A DNA stretch of 64,000 nt from Vibrio nigripulchritudo ATCC 27043 (GCF_000222685.1 NZ_AFWJ01000035.1:1-64000); one strand, 5' to 3'; counted from the stretch's first letter, positions 1 through 6,420 are shown. The notes: generated from the letters alone by a model not told the origin. A program made the numbers and translations.

Positions 1-204
1 GTTATACCCCATTTGTTTTTCTAGGTTTTTGGGCTTGCATTAGTTGATTGTTCAACGCTCACTTTGGCTAGTTGCCAATCCACCTTGCGCGTAGTTTCAG
101 GTTTCGAGCGGTTCAGCAAAAATCAAAGCTGGTCATTGAGTCCATCGTGTGTCTTTGGCATCTTTGTGGGGCGGTCAAGCCGCTTTGAATTGGGAGTATG
201 GGCA
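1..204. other. Gene-less integron cassette body
   Basis: The window opens with the 3' end of an attC (GTTATA). The next 200 bases, up to the following attC, hold no credible ORF: the only long frame runs on the minus strand through the attC itself and lacks a ribosome binding site. Cassettes without genes are common in Vibrio arrays and may carry promoters or small RNAs; none is evident here. Confidence 0.5.
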
Positions 205-324
205 TAACAAAAACTTCAAACCGACAGCCAACGCGTGGCACTTTGGGTTTGCAGTGATTTAAGTGTTTACGGTGCAGTGCAGCGGCTTGATTTGTATGTT
301 GTCTGCAGTTTAAGTTAAGCGTTA
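205..324 (+). repeat. attC site (VCR-like)
   Basis: This 120-bp imperfect palindrome starts TAACAAAAACTTCAAACCGA and ends GCGTTA. It contains the CAACGCGTGGC block typical of Vibrio cholerae-type repeats. It closes the gene-less first cassette and is about 85% like the attC at 632-750. Confidence 0.88.
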
Positions 325-346
325 TGAATTTAAAAGGAGGATGCAA

Positions 347-634
347 ATGAAGTCAGAACTTGAAGCATATAGAGAGCAAGTTGATTTGGTTCTATGCTGT
401 TCTACAAAAGCTGATGCAAAACCGTATATAAGTAAAATGAACTTTTTTGCAGCACAATTATGCAGAAAAGCTGATCATTATACGTCTCAGAAAATTCAGA
501 AAATTGCTGATTATGCTAGCCTAGCTGCGGGGCAAGCAAGAGATAGAGAAAGGCACATATCAAACTTGGAACAGGCTTGGTACATAGTTGAGAGCGAATT
601 GTTAGCGCGTTTCGATGAAGAAAAAAATACATAA
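347..634 (+). CDS. Integron cassette protein of unknown function
   Basis: A small, hydrophilic, probably helical cytoplasmic protein of 95 residues that I do not recognise. I prefer the ATG at 347 over the one at 341, because the strong AGGAGG at 335-340 touches the first ATG but is 6 bases from the second. There is no signal peptide or membrane segment. The frame is rich in Lys, Glu and Ala, with Cys residues near the N-terminus. The stop codon TAA is the first three bases of the following attC, a usual layout for cassettes. It lies alone between two attC sites and is therefore a single-gene cassette. Function cannot be inferred. Confidence 0.72.
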   Translation: MKSELEAYREQVDLVLCCSTKADAKPYISKMNFFAAQLCRKADHYTSQKIQKIADYASLAAGQARDRERHISNLEQAWYIVESELLARFDEEKNT

Positions 635-750
635 CAAAAGCTTCAAACCGACAAACAACGCGTGGCACTTTTGGTTTGCGGTGATTTAGGTGTTTAAGGC
701 GTAATGCAGCGGCTTGATTTGTGCGTTGTCTGCGGTTTAAGCTGGCGTTA
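632..750 (+). repeat. attC site (VCR-like)
   Basis: TAACAAAAGCTTCAAACCGA opens the site and GGCGTTA closes it (119 bp). It belongs to the cassette at 325-750 and shares the GCGTGGCACTTTTGG core with the site at 205-324. Confidence 0.88.
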
Positions 751-1109
751 GTACCTAGTTGAAATCAAAGATAAAAATTTCTAGTGGTAATGGGCTTTAA
801 GGCTCTGCTTTACACCTGAAAGTCGGTGCAAATTAACCATTTTCATTGTACTAAACGTTCAACTTGCGTGGTCACACGTGCTGCACCCATTGCCAACGTA
901 ATTCTAGGTTGAGTTTGTGTGGTTTCATTGCTGTTTCGACTTTGTCGCAGTGTATTGAGGTTTCTTTGTTGTGGTTGTTGAGTTCTCAGAACGTATTCTT
1001 TGCAAACTCCAAGTGCTTTGGTTTTGGCAAGTCCAGTAGTTCATTCTTCGTCGCCAACTTACGGTTTTAGCGTGTTTTAAGTATGCAGCTGTCCGTTCTC
1101 ATTTTAATG
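751..1109. other. Gene-less cassette body interrupted by an IS
   Basis: About 360 bases between an attC and the left inverted repeat of the insertion sequence. A 68-codon + strand frame (864-1070) exists, but it has no ribosome binding site and a skewed Cys/Phe/Ser/Leu composition, so I do not call it a gene. The cassette resumes after the IS at about 2779 with its own attC, so the cassette was probably a gene-less unit of about 430 bp before the insertion. Confidence 0.5.
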
Positions 1110-1120
1110 CATTGAGCCTT
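1110..1120. repeat. IS inverted repeat, left in window
   Basis: CATTGAGCCTT is the exact reverse complement of 2766-2776. It marks the transposase-distal end of the insertion sequence. Confidence 0.75.
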
Positions 1121-1129
1121 TAGTTTTGT

Positions 1130-1400
1130 GTATTACTTCAGTATCTTGGTGCTCAAAATGAGCATCGGCGCATTGTACTAACACATATGAGCCTTCCGCC
1201 TGTCAATAGGCAATAACATTCTATTGGCTGCGATAGCAGCCAATCCATCTCGAACAACAAAGTCATCTACTTCGTTTTGTCATTTCGGTCATTAAGCATG
1301 GCTTACGACAAACACATATAGAGGCTCTCTTATTGCGGTCTCACCGCAGCCAACGGTTCTTCGTTGGGGCACTAGACATTTATCGGTTAACCCTAGCTGG
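1130..1400 (-). ncRNA. Candidate IS guide RNA (seekRNA/bridge RNA) region
   Basis: The non-coding end downstream of the transposase contains four compact hairpins: 1150-1164 (TGCTCA, 3-nt loop), 1223-1244 (ATTGGCTGC, GATA loop, 9 perfect pairs), 1334-1348 (TGCGGT, CTC loop) and 1350-1367 (CCAACG, 6-nt loop). IS1111-group elements are known to encode a target-selecting structured RNA in this position. The hairpins are seen; the RNA, its ends and its strand (taken as transposase sense) are inferred, and I did not identify the guide segments. Confidence 0.45.
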
Positions 1401-1659
1401 CTCTATTCAAAAAGAAGGGTAAACCGTGATTGTGTAAAACCATGACTTCCCAGTTATCTTCAGGCTCAGTTGGGGTGTAAACCACTTTGTTGTTCGTTTT
1501 TCACTTATGGGTGCGCACCAATGAAGCGGCTAATCAAAGCAAAAGGGCTTGGACTGCCAGGCACAGCTGACCTTGGGGGCTGAACGCCCAGCGAACTTCC
1601 GTCAGCAACGTGCTCTCACTCAGCACCAGTTAGACTTTCAGCTCACTTCATTGTGCGAC

Positions 1660-2703
1660 TTATTCGGGTAAAAAGCGCTTTTCATCAAATACGGTTTTGT
1701 TCCTCAGCATAAAGTAAACGCATCGCCCAAGTTTGTGGGCAAGTGCAGAGAGGGCTTTGGCTTTGCTCATGCGTTTTTGCAATCGGTGAAGGTACTTTTT
1801 GGCGGGCTCATTCCCTCTCAGGTAAAGAACCGCTGCTTCAGAGAATGCCCACTTTAGATAGGCATTCCCAATCTTATTCCCATGGGTACCTTTGGCTTTG
1901 CCTGCGGACTCTGCTTTGCATTTGACTAAGCGAGAATAGGAAGCAAACTTCTGCACGGAAGGGAAACGCTCGATATTGCCGATTTCATACAAAATGGTCA
2001 GAGCGAGAATACGCCCGATACCGGGGACAGTCTGGAGAATTTGATAATCCTGAGCATTGTGTTGCCTGGCGGTTTTCTCAATAAAGTGCTCAACGCAGGC
2101 GAGCTCTTTGGTGTAAAACGCAATGACGTTTAAGTCCATATCTATGTTGCGATTGACGGCAGGCTCATCGAATTGATTGCGCACTTTTTCACGCGCACAC
2201 GGGTAACGCAGTTGAACGTTAGGGCTTTGCTGGTTGTACTGGCTGAATGTGTTGGATACATGGGCTTTTAAGTTCGCACCATGTCGCATGATTTTGGTTC
2301 GTCGCCTGAGTAAATCTCGAGTGGCACGCATGGCTTTCGGATAGACATAAGCAAGAGGAAAGTTCCCGCCTCCAAGAAGTGAAGCAATCTTGTAGGAGTC
2401 AATGCGGTCGTTCTTGGTTTTGCCGCCATGAATCGCTTTCATATACAGTGCATGACCCAATGCGAAGTCAAAGGCGTAGTCGAGACAAAGGTCGCTTACC
2501 CAGTACCAGCAATGCATGCATTCAACGCCCACGATGATGTTATCTTGGTAGGGTGTCAGTAGCTCCAGTAAGGCATTGGAATCCGCATCAACCTTCTTAT
2601 GGAGGACAGTATTGCCAAGTGCATCGAGAATACAGACATAAAGAATGCGCGCATGCAGATCAATACCACAGTAATAGTTATGCTGTTGATTATAAAATCT
2701 CAT
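1660..2703 (-). CDS. IS110-family (IS1111 group) DEDD transposase
   Basis: A 347-residue recombinase that would excise and insert its IS under RNA guidance. The N-terminal RuvC-like DEDD domain shows the first Asp in CGIDLH (residues 13-18), then VGVECMHCWYW (about 58-68) and the KTKNDRIDSYKIA block (about 95-107), which supply further acidic residues. The C-terminal transposase-20 domain has the VPGIGRILALTIL helix-hairpin-helix (about 225-237) and the conserved region with the catalytic Ser expected around YSRLVKC. The length is normal for the family. The ATG at 2703 has GGAGAAG six bases upstream; both lie in the arm of a large inverted repeat. No frameshift is visible, so the gene may be active. 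Confidence 0.88.
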   Translation of the reverse strand: MRFYNQQHNYYCGIDLHARILYVCILDALGNTVLHKKVDADSNALLELLTPYQDNIIVGVECMHCWYWVSDLCLDYAFDFALGHALYMKAIHGGKTKNDRIDSYKIASLLGGGNFPLAYVYPKAMRATRDLLRRRTKIMRHGANLKAHVSNTFSQYNQQSPNVQLRYPCAREKVRNQFDEPAVNRNIDMDLNVIAFYTKELACVEHFIEKTARQHNAQDYQILQTVPGIGRILALTILYEIGNIERFPSVQKFASYSRLVKCKAESAGKAKGTHGNKIGNAYLKWAFSEAAVLYLRGNEPAKKYLHRLQKRMSKAKALSALAHKLGRCVYFMLRNKTVFDEKRFLPE

Positions 2704-2778
2704 TGAGTCTTCTCCATTTTGGTTTGGTTGCCTTCCAGTTTACCCGATAGGTTAAGTTGGAGGAGAAGGCTCAATGAG
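2699..2778. repeat. Inverted repeat enclosing the transposase start
   Basis: CTCATTGAGTCTTCTCC (2699-2715) pairs with GGAGAAGGCTCAATGAG (2762-2778) with one mismatch over 17 bp. The arm near the gene contains both the ribosome binding site and the ATG. The distal arm includes the IS terminal repeat. Confidence 0.7.
2766..2776. repeat. IS inverted repeat, right in window
   Basis: AAGGCTCAATG is the perfect partner of 1110-1120. It lies upstream of the transposase and 2 bp from the attC that starts at 2779. Confidence 0.75.
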
Positions 2779-2845
2779 TATCAAAGCAATCAAGGTGACC
2801 CTTTACACTTGGCGGTTTTGGTATGAAGTTCAGTGTGCTTTGTTA
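2779..2845 (+). repeat. Short attC flanking the IS
   Basis: TATCAAAGCA at the start pairs with TGCTTTGTTA at the end (one mismatch). Between them is the ACTTGGCGGTTTTGG block that resembles the GCGTGGCACTTTTGG core of neighbouring attC sites. At 67 bp it is shorter than the VCR-like sites. It should be the attC of the gene-less cassette interrupted by the IS. Confidence 0.6.
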
Positions 2846-2899
2846 GCTTAGTGCGGGGCACCTCATAGCACGCGATATCTCATTGGGGGGAAATCTATT

Positions 2900-3187
2900 A
2901 TGACAGAGCAAAACGTTACTTATTCATTTGCATGGTTTCAGCCTGAAGAATGGCAGCTCTTGAAAGAGGCTGTAGATGACCCCTCAACTCTTGATGATAC
3001 ATATGAAGAGTGGCGGAAAAACGCAGAAAGTGCCATAGGTGAGTTTCGGGCTAATGGGCATCGTGTTAAAAAGGTATCAATAAAAATCAGCGAGTTACTT
3101 GATTGGTGTGAGTCGAAAGGTATGAGACCAGATAGTAAAGCTAGGTCAGAGTTCGCGGCTTTCAAGGCAGGTAACCCACGTGGCTAG
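2900..3187 (+). CDS. Integron cassette protein of unknown function
   Basis: A 95-residue acidic, soluble protein I do not recognise. The ATG at 2900 follows a G-rich ribosome binding site (GGGGGG, spacing about 9). The sequence reads as helical, with Trp at the N-terminal half (FAWFQPEEW) and a basic KKVSIKISELLDWCESKG segment in the second half that could be a small helix-turn-helix, although I cannot support a DNA-binding assignment. There is no signal peptide or TM segment. It is a lone gene between attC sites at 2779-2845 and 3193-3307, so it forms a single-gene cassette. Confidence 0.7.
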   Translation: MTEQNVTYSFAWFQPEEWQLLKEAVDDPSTLDDTYEEWRKNAESAIGEFRANGHRVKKVSIKISELLDWCESKGMRPDSKARSEFAAFKAGNPRG

Positions 3188-3192
3188 AGATA

Positions 3193-3307
3193 TAACAATC
3201 GCTTTAACCTGACTGCCAACCTGTGGCGCTTTTGGTTCGGTTTGTCTTTTGTGGTTCGGTGACCTGTTTGAGTATGGTGCAGTTGGCAGCAAGTTAAGCG
3301 GGCGTTA
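3193..3307 (+). repeat. attC site (VCR-like)
   Basis: TAACAATCGC opens and GGGCGTTA closes this 115-bp palindrome. It includes CCAACCTGTGGCGCTTTTGG. It begins 5 bp after the stop of the 2900-3187 gene. Confidence 0.85.
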
Positions 3308-3328
3308 GGGCTCTAAGGAGTAATATTT

Positions 3329-3667
3329 ATGTTTGGAAAGGTCTTCATCGACTCTTCAGATTGTGAGTATGGAGTAATTCGGAAAACGAAAGCGACTACA
3401 CCCAAAGAATTATCTGATGTAAGTGTAATTGCGGAAGATGAATGCGGTAACTACTTCATACTAAATGCCCAGGGGGTCTTTTTCTGGGATCATGAAACAT
3501 CGGATAGAACTTTTCTTAGCTCCTCACTACAAGGGTTTGAGGAGAGTTGTGTTGAACCTAGATGTATTGAACTATCCGAAGGTCAGGTAATTTCTAGCTG
3601 GATAGATCCAGATTTTGCAAAATTTCATGGTGTAAAGCCCGAGCCCGAGCCCGAGCCCGAGCCCTAA
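3329..3667 (+). CDS. Cassette protein, possible SMI1/KNR4-like, with Glu-Pro tail
   Basis: A 112-residue soluble protein. The central part (about 33-60: VIAEDECGNYFILNAQGVFF then WDHET) resembles the C-terminal half of SMI1/KNR4 (SUKH) folds, which occur in immunity proteins and other bacterial proteins. The first half of such a fold is missing or diverged, so the family call is tentative. The last ten residues are (EP)5, written by a CCCGAG hexanucleotide repeat at 3638-3664. The stop TAA forms the start of the next attC. AAGGAG lies 9 bases before the ATG. It may be an immunity-type cassette, but no partner toxin is present. Confidence 0.68.
   Translation: MFGKVFIDSSDCEYGVIRKTKATTPKELSDVSVIAEDECGNYFILNAQGVFFWDHETSDRTFLSSSLQGFEESCVEPRCIELSEGQVISSWIDPDFAKFHGVKPEPEPEPEP
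3638..3664 (+). repeat. Hexanucleotide tandem repeat (CCCGAG)4CCC
   Basis: Four exact copies of CCCGAG plus CCC encode the Pro-Glu tail of the upstream ORF and end just before its stop. Copy-number change would keep the frame and alter only tail length. Confidence 0.85.
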
Positions 3668-3891
3668 CAAATACCTAAATGATGATTTGCAACACGTGGC
3701 ATTTTTGCAATGCGTTGCTTTTGGTGTTTAAGGTGGTATACGGGAGATTCTGAAGTCGATGTTTGGTGCTTTTTTTGTAACCCGTTTGCCAATGTGTAAT
3801 CCAATCTGTTGGTTACGGTTGTCATAAGCAATTTAGGGCGGATGACAGGTTTGTGGAAAGTTATATTTAAATCTATATATGTCATTTGTTA
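3665..3891 (+). repeat. Degenerate or composite attC region
   Basis: It starts TAACAAATACC with an internal CAACACGTGGCATTTTTGC block and probably ends ATTTGTTA at 3884-3891, just before the next gene's ribosome binding site. At about 227 bp it is longer than normal sites, so it may be a fusion of two sites or a partly decayed one. An alternative end is about 3845 (TTTAGGGCGGATG). Confidence 0.45.
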
Positions 3892-3908
3892 TCTATTTAG
3901 GAGGAAAA

Positions 3909-4322
3909 GTGAGATATTTATTTCCGGTTACTTCCTTGTTTTTCCTGATTGGGTGCGGAGAAATAGTTGTAAAGGACGATTGTTTTAATCCCTTGGAAAT
4001 TAACGCCAACTACCTGTTTGGAAGTAAAAACGTAAGAGCGTTGCCATTAGGGTACGGCAATGAAGAGGAGTCCTTGCGAAGTCACGGTATTGTTGGTTAC
4101 ATCCATGAAGGCAGTACGTATGAGACTCTGGGGAGCCAAGATAGGTTGAAATTTACAGGACGAGTCTTTAAGAGCATTCCTAGCTGGGCTGAAAGGTACC
4201 TAGGTGGTAGTTCAGAAATTATAATGTTCGAAGCTATCTATAAAGATATGGATTACGTGGTATTTGATTTTAAGCTTCAGAATCGAAAACTACCGTATCC
4301 TTCTGAAAACTGTAGTTCTTAG
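3909..4322 (+). CDS. Cassette-encoded lipoprotein of unknown function
   Basis: I choose the GTG at 3909, four bases after a perfect AGGAGG, rather than an in-frame ATG 10 codons upstream that lacks a site. This gives 137 residues opening with a short hydrophobic segment and a LIGC lipobox, so Cys16 should be lipidated and the protein membrane-anchored. The mature part has about 120 residues with mixed beta character and two further Cys (one right after the anchor, one near the C-terminus) that could form a disulfide. No known family is recognised. It is a lone gene in its cassette. Confidence 0.68.
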   Translation: MRYLFPVTSLFFLIGCGEIVVKDDCFNPLEINANYLFGSKNVRALPLGYGNEEESLRSHGIVGYIHEGSTYETLGSQDRLKFTGRVFKSIPSWAERYLGGSSEIIMFEAIYKDMDYVVFDFKLQNRKLPYPSENCSS

Positions 4323-4330
4323 AATACGCA

Positions 4331-4439
4331 TAAAAAGCTTCTCAAGCCGATACCTCACCTTCTGTATTTTCGATTTGTTTTAGTTTTAGACTTACCAAGT
4401 TTATCTTATGGTGATAGTTTGGTTGCAGCTTAACGCGTT
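4331..4439 (+). repeat. Probable degenerate attC
   Basis: TAAAAAGCTTCTCAAGCCGA resembles the start of the 205 and 632 sites (TAACAAAAGCTTCAAACCGA), and the end GCAGCTTAACGCGTTG resembles their 3' ends. The middle is diverged. The right part may instead belong to the adjoining transposase remnant. Confidence 0.5.
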
Positions 4440-4603
4440 GCTTGAATTTTTCCGCGACAATATGGGCTGTTACTCGGGAAATTTTGTAGATTAAGGCGAG
4501 TAACGAATTCTTGGAAGGTGGCTTTTCCGTTGGAGTTAACGACGTGGATACTAAAGTGATTTTTCGTTAAACCGATACCGCCAAAATAAGAACAATTAGA
4601 CAT
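4430..4603 (-). pseudogene. IS110-family transposase remnant (N-terminus, frameshifted)
   Basis: Reading leftward from the ATG at 4603, the first 40 or so residues (GIGLTKNHFSIHVVNSNGKA then FVTRLNL) match the start of IS110-family transposases (consensus GIDLAKN.FQVHG.D..GK). The catalytic first Asp appears as Gly. Near 4480 the similarity shifts frame (a frame giving AHIVAEKFKQ continues it), and everything after about 50-60 residues is missing. This is a decayed fragment of a different element from the intact IS at 1110-2776. Confidence 0.55.
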
Positions 4604-4691
4604 GGTGCCTCCAGTGTTAATCAATACCACCTCAATGGCAGATCTTTGGAAAGGGGAATCGTTACGAGCCAAAATTTGAAAGGACCACGAG

Positions 4692-4910
4692 ATGTCTTTA
4701 GAACCGCAAGAAATTACTAAATGTGACGAATGCTCAAGTCCGTTTGTAACACGAACTTCATCTATGCCTCACCTTTGCCCAGAATGTTGTCATTATCTAT
4801 ATGGTTACGAGAACTGTGATCATCAATTCGTAAATGGTCTGTGTGCTTTGTGTGGTTGGGACGGTAGTGTTTCGGCTTTTATAGCTAGTTTGAAGAAACA
4901 GAACTCATAA
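4692..4910 (+). CDS. Small zinc-ribbon cassette protein
   Basis: A 72-residue protein with paired cysteines: CDEC (11-14), CPEC (29-32), a Cys-Asp-His step (about 42-44) and CALC (51-54). That is enough to bind one or two zinc ions. There is no signal peptide. AAGGA at about 4679-4683 with 8-base spacing supports the ATG, and the stop TAA starts the next attC-like repeat. Cys-rich mini-proteins of this kind can bind nucleic acid or protein, but nothing here says which. Single-gene cassette. Confidence 0.68.
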   Translation: MSLEPQEITKCDECSSPFVTRTSSMPHLCPECCHYLYGYENCDHQFVNGLCALCGWDGSVSAFIASLKKQNS

Positions 4911-5045
4911 CAAAAACATGTGACGACGCAAAACTGTCTGGAGGTTTTGGTTTAAAAGCTCAGTGTGTGCTGGGGTTTGGTCGTGGCGCACCAAATGTAA
5001 GTGTAATATTGCTAAAACAGGACCTGTCGGCATCCTGTCGTGTGG
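4908..5045 (+). repeat. Possible degenerate attC
   Basis: It begins TAACAAAAACATGTGACGAC at the stop of the zinc-ribbon gene. GTCGTGTGG near 5037-5045 could be the pairing arm. No GCGTTA end is present, so the right limit is a guess. Confidence 0.35.
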
Positions 5046-5109
5046 ATTTCGTCACCGACACCTCAAAATATTTGACATTATTATCGCTCAGAGGAGCGAG
5101 GGAATATCA

Positions 5110-5490
5110 ATGATATTAAAGAAATTAAGAGCAGAGAAAAATTGGTCACAGGAGCAACTTGCAACATTTAGTGGGCTTAGCACTAGAACGATTCAACAAG
5201 TAGAAAGTGGTCAAAGTGCAAGTATTGAAACTCTTAAATCTATTGCCTCTGTATTTGAAGTTGATATATCAAAATTGACAGAGGAAATTAAAGTGATAGA
5301 TAAAAATCAGAGTATTGGAAAGCACAGCATTGGTTCTTTAGAATGTCAGCTTGGGGGGACAGCTTCACGGAAAGCCCAAATTAGGATCGAGTTAGTACTT
5401 TTGGGGTTAGCTATTTTCGAAACCATAATGATTTACTTTCACCCCTGGGCATGCAGTTATAGCCCTGATACTGATGTTCGCCCTTTATAG
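5110..5490 (+). CDS. XRE-family transcriptional regulator with C-terminal hydrophobic segment
   Basis: A 126-residue protein starting at the ATG at 5110, preceded by GAGCGAGGG; the longer upstream frame is repeat-derived. Residues 1-58 form a classic HTH_3 domain (LRAEKNWSQEQLATFSGLS, then TRTIQQVESG and the SIETLKSIASVF helix). After a linker, residues about 95-110 are hydrophobic (LVLLGLAIFETIMIYF), suggesting a single membrane segment or a truncated membrane domain. It could control its own or neighbouring cassette genes. Whether the C-terminus is complete is unclear, because it runs into cassette-boundary-like sequence. Confidence 0.7.
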   Translation: MILKKLRAEKNWSQEQLATFSGLSTRTIQQVESGQSASIETLKSIASVFEVDISKLTEEIKVIDKNQSIGKHSIGSLECQLGGTASRKAQIRIELVLLGLAIFETIMIYFHPWACSYSPDTDVRPL

Positions 5491-5569
5491 CCACGCTGTT
5501 TTTATCAGATAGGGTGATAAGAATAAAGCTTGGGATACGTAATACAGCAAGTCACTCAAGCAGGACAAA

Positions 5570-5639
5570 TAACACAGTTGGCTCTCGTTCGTACTTCGCA
5601 AGTTTAGCCAAGTGTTCCACGCCGCTTAGCAAGGCGTTA
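5570..5639 (+). repeat. Short attC site
   Basis: TAACACAGTTGGCTCTCG pairs roughly with the 3' end CGCTTAGCAAGGCGTTA, with an inner GGCT/AGCC pair. The 70-bp length is typical of the short attC class. Its final TTA is also the stop codon of ccdB on the opposite strand. Confidence 0.65.
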
Positions 5640-5954
5640 TATACCAGTAATCAAAAAATCGATAGCACCGATAATTTCGTTTCTAAACGTGCTTAGCTCG
5701 TTGACTGGGGTCGTAAGGATTTCAGTTGGTACACTAGCCATTTGTTGAGTGAGGACCACAAAGTCACCTTCATCAATATGGATTGTAGGACACAGATGGC
5801 TAGGGGCTTTTTTCGCTAGCAGCTCAATAGGAGTTAAGGGAATGACCAAGCGAGTATTCAGTGAATCTAGCAACTCGCTTTGGACATCAACAAAATATGG
5901 GTAAGCGCTAGCGGTGCTCTTATCGTTGTTTTTATAAAGCGTAAATTGTGACAT
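5637..5954 (-). CDS. ccdB: CcdB-type toxin (DNA gyrase poison)
   Basis: This 105-residue protein has the CcdB fold signature: an N-terminal QFTLYKN strand, YPYFVDVQSELLD, RLVIPLTP, a central CPTIHIDEGDFVVLTQQMASVP stretch and a C-terminal helix ending FLITGI. Family members bind GyrA and trap cleaved DNA; the last three residues (here T-G-I, compared with W-G-I in F-plasmid CcdB) are the toxic tip. It is close to chromosomal integron CcdB of Vibrio. The ATG overlaps the ccdA stop by one base (TAATG), so translation is coupled. The gene runs opposite to the other cassettes. Confidence 0.92.
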   Translation of the reverse strand: MSQFTLYKNNDKSTASAYPYFVDVQSELLDSLNTRLVIPLTPIELLAKKAPSHLCPTIHIDEGDFVVLTQQMASVPTEILTTPVNELSTFRNEIIGAIDFLITGI

Positions 5955-6199
5955 TAGAATGCTCGGTATGAATCAGAAAATAGTCCGTGTTTCGTAGTTA
6001 AGTCGTTACAAGCTTCAATAGCTTCAGCATTTTGTTCTAACCACTCGGCTTTCAATTGCTGCTTTACTTCTTTTTCCAAAGCCTTTTCCATTGTTGCTGA
6101 TAGGTTGATGTTTAGGCGCTTAGCTTCAGCGAGTAACTCACTGTTTAGACTAAGGTTTGTAGCCTTTTTAGGTGCGTGTGAATTATATGTATTTCTCAT
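5954..6199 (-). CDS. ccdA: CcdA-type antitoxin
   Basis: An 81-residue partner of the adjacent toxin. The N-terminal half (ATNLSLNSELLAEAKRLNIN then LSATMEKALE) is a ribbon-helix-helix DNA-binding domain that would bind the operon promoter. The acidic C-terminal half (about 45-81) ends HGLFSDSYRAF, the segment that wraps CcdB and removes it from gyrase. It is the first gene of the two-gene operon, whose promoter should lie at about 6200-6250. Such modules stabilise large cassette arrays. Confidence 0.9.
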   Translation of the reverse strand: MRNTYNSHAPKKATNLSLNSELLAEAKRLNINLSATMEKALEKEVKQQLKAEWLEQNAEAIEACNDLTTKHGLFSDSYRAF

Positions 6200-6255
6200 A
6201 AAGTAACCCTATGCGTATTAGTAATGCGTATTGAGTGTAGGTGAAAGCTAGGCAT

Positions 6256-6370
6256 ATAACAAATTGTTTAAGATTCAACCAGCAACCAACGCATGTCGTT
6301 TTTGGCATGCGTTTTTTATTGATGACTAAGGTGTCTTTGCTCAGGCTTCGTAGTAGATGAATTCGATGTT
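6256..6370 (+). repeat. Terminal, incomplete attC
   Basis: It starts TAACAAATTGTTTAAG and has CCAACGCATG followed by GGCATGCGTTTTTT, but no matching CTTAAACAATTTGTTA arm or GCGTTA end is found before 6480. It appears to be the last, truncated attC of the array. Confidence 0.5.
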
Positions 6371-6420
6371 TTTCATTTATTGGGCGAATGGGGTGAGCCG
6401 ATTGCATATGGCTGTTATTA

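Larger units (their letters stand above)
1110..2776 (-). mobile_element. IS110/IS1111-family insertion sequence
   Basis: The element is bounded by perfect 11-bp inverted repeats, CATTGAGCCTT at 1110-1120 and AAGGCTCAATG at 2766-2776. It holds one transposase gene on the minus strand, a short 5' leader (about 70 bp) and a long 550-bp non-coding region downstream of the gene. Subterminal inverted repeats and a long non-coding end after the gene are features of the IS1111 group. The true ends probably lie a few bases outside the repeats. The right end sits 2 bp from an attC start (2779), as reported for the IS1111-attC family that targets cassette recombination sites. The element looks intact. 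Confidence 0.8.
1..6400 (+). mobile_element. Distal part of a chromosomal integron cassette array
   Basis: Small ORFs, nearly all on the + strand, alternate with imperfect-palindrome repeats that begin TAACAAA and end GCGTTA, the pattern of Vibrio superintegron cassettes with VCR-like attC sites. Each attC follows its ORF, so the attI/integrase end should lie to the left of position 1. The array starts mid-array (GTTAT at position 1 is the end of an attC) and fades out at about 6300-6400, just before the trmL-sodA-cpx chromosomal block. Array membership is seen in the sequence; the orientation relative to the integrase is inferred. The right limit is approximate because the last attC is incomplete. 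Confidence 0.85.

Noticed and set aside
113-346. 77-codon minus-strand ORF
   Set aside because: It runs through an attC and has no start signals.
864-1070. 68-codon + strand ORF in the gene-less cassette
   Set aside because: No ribosome binding site and skewed Cys/Phe/Ser composition.
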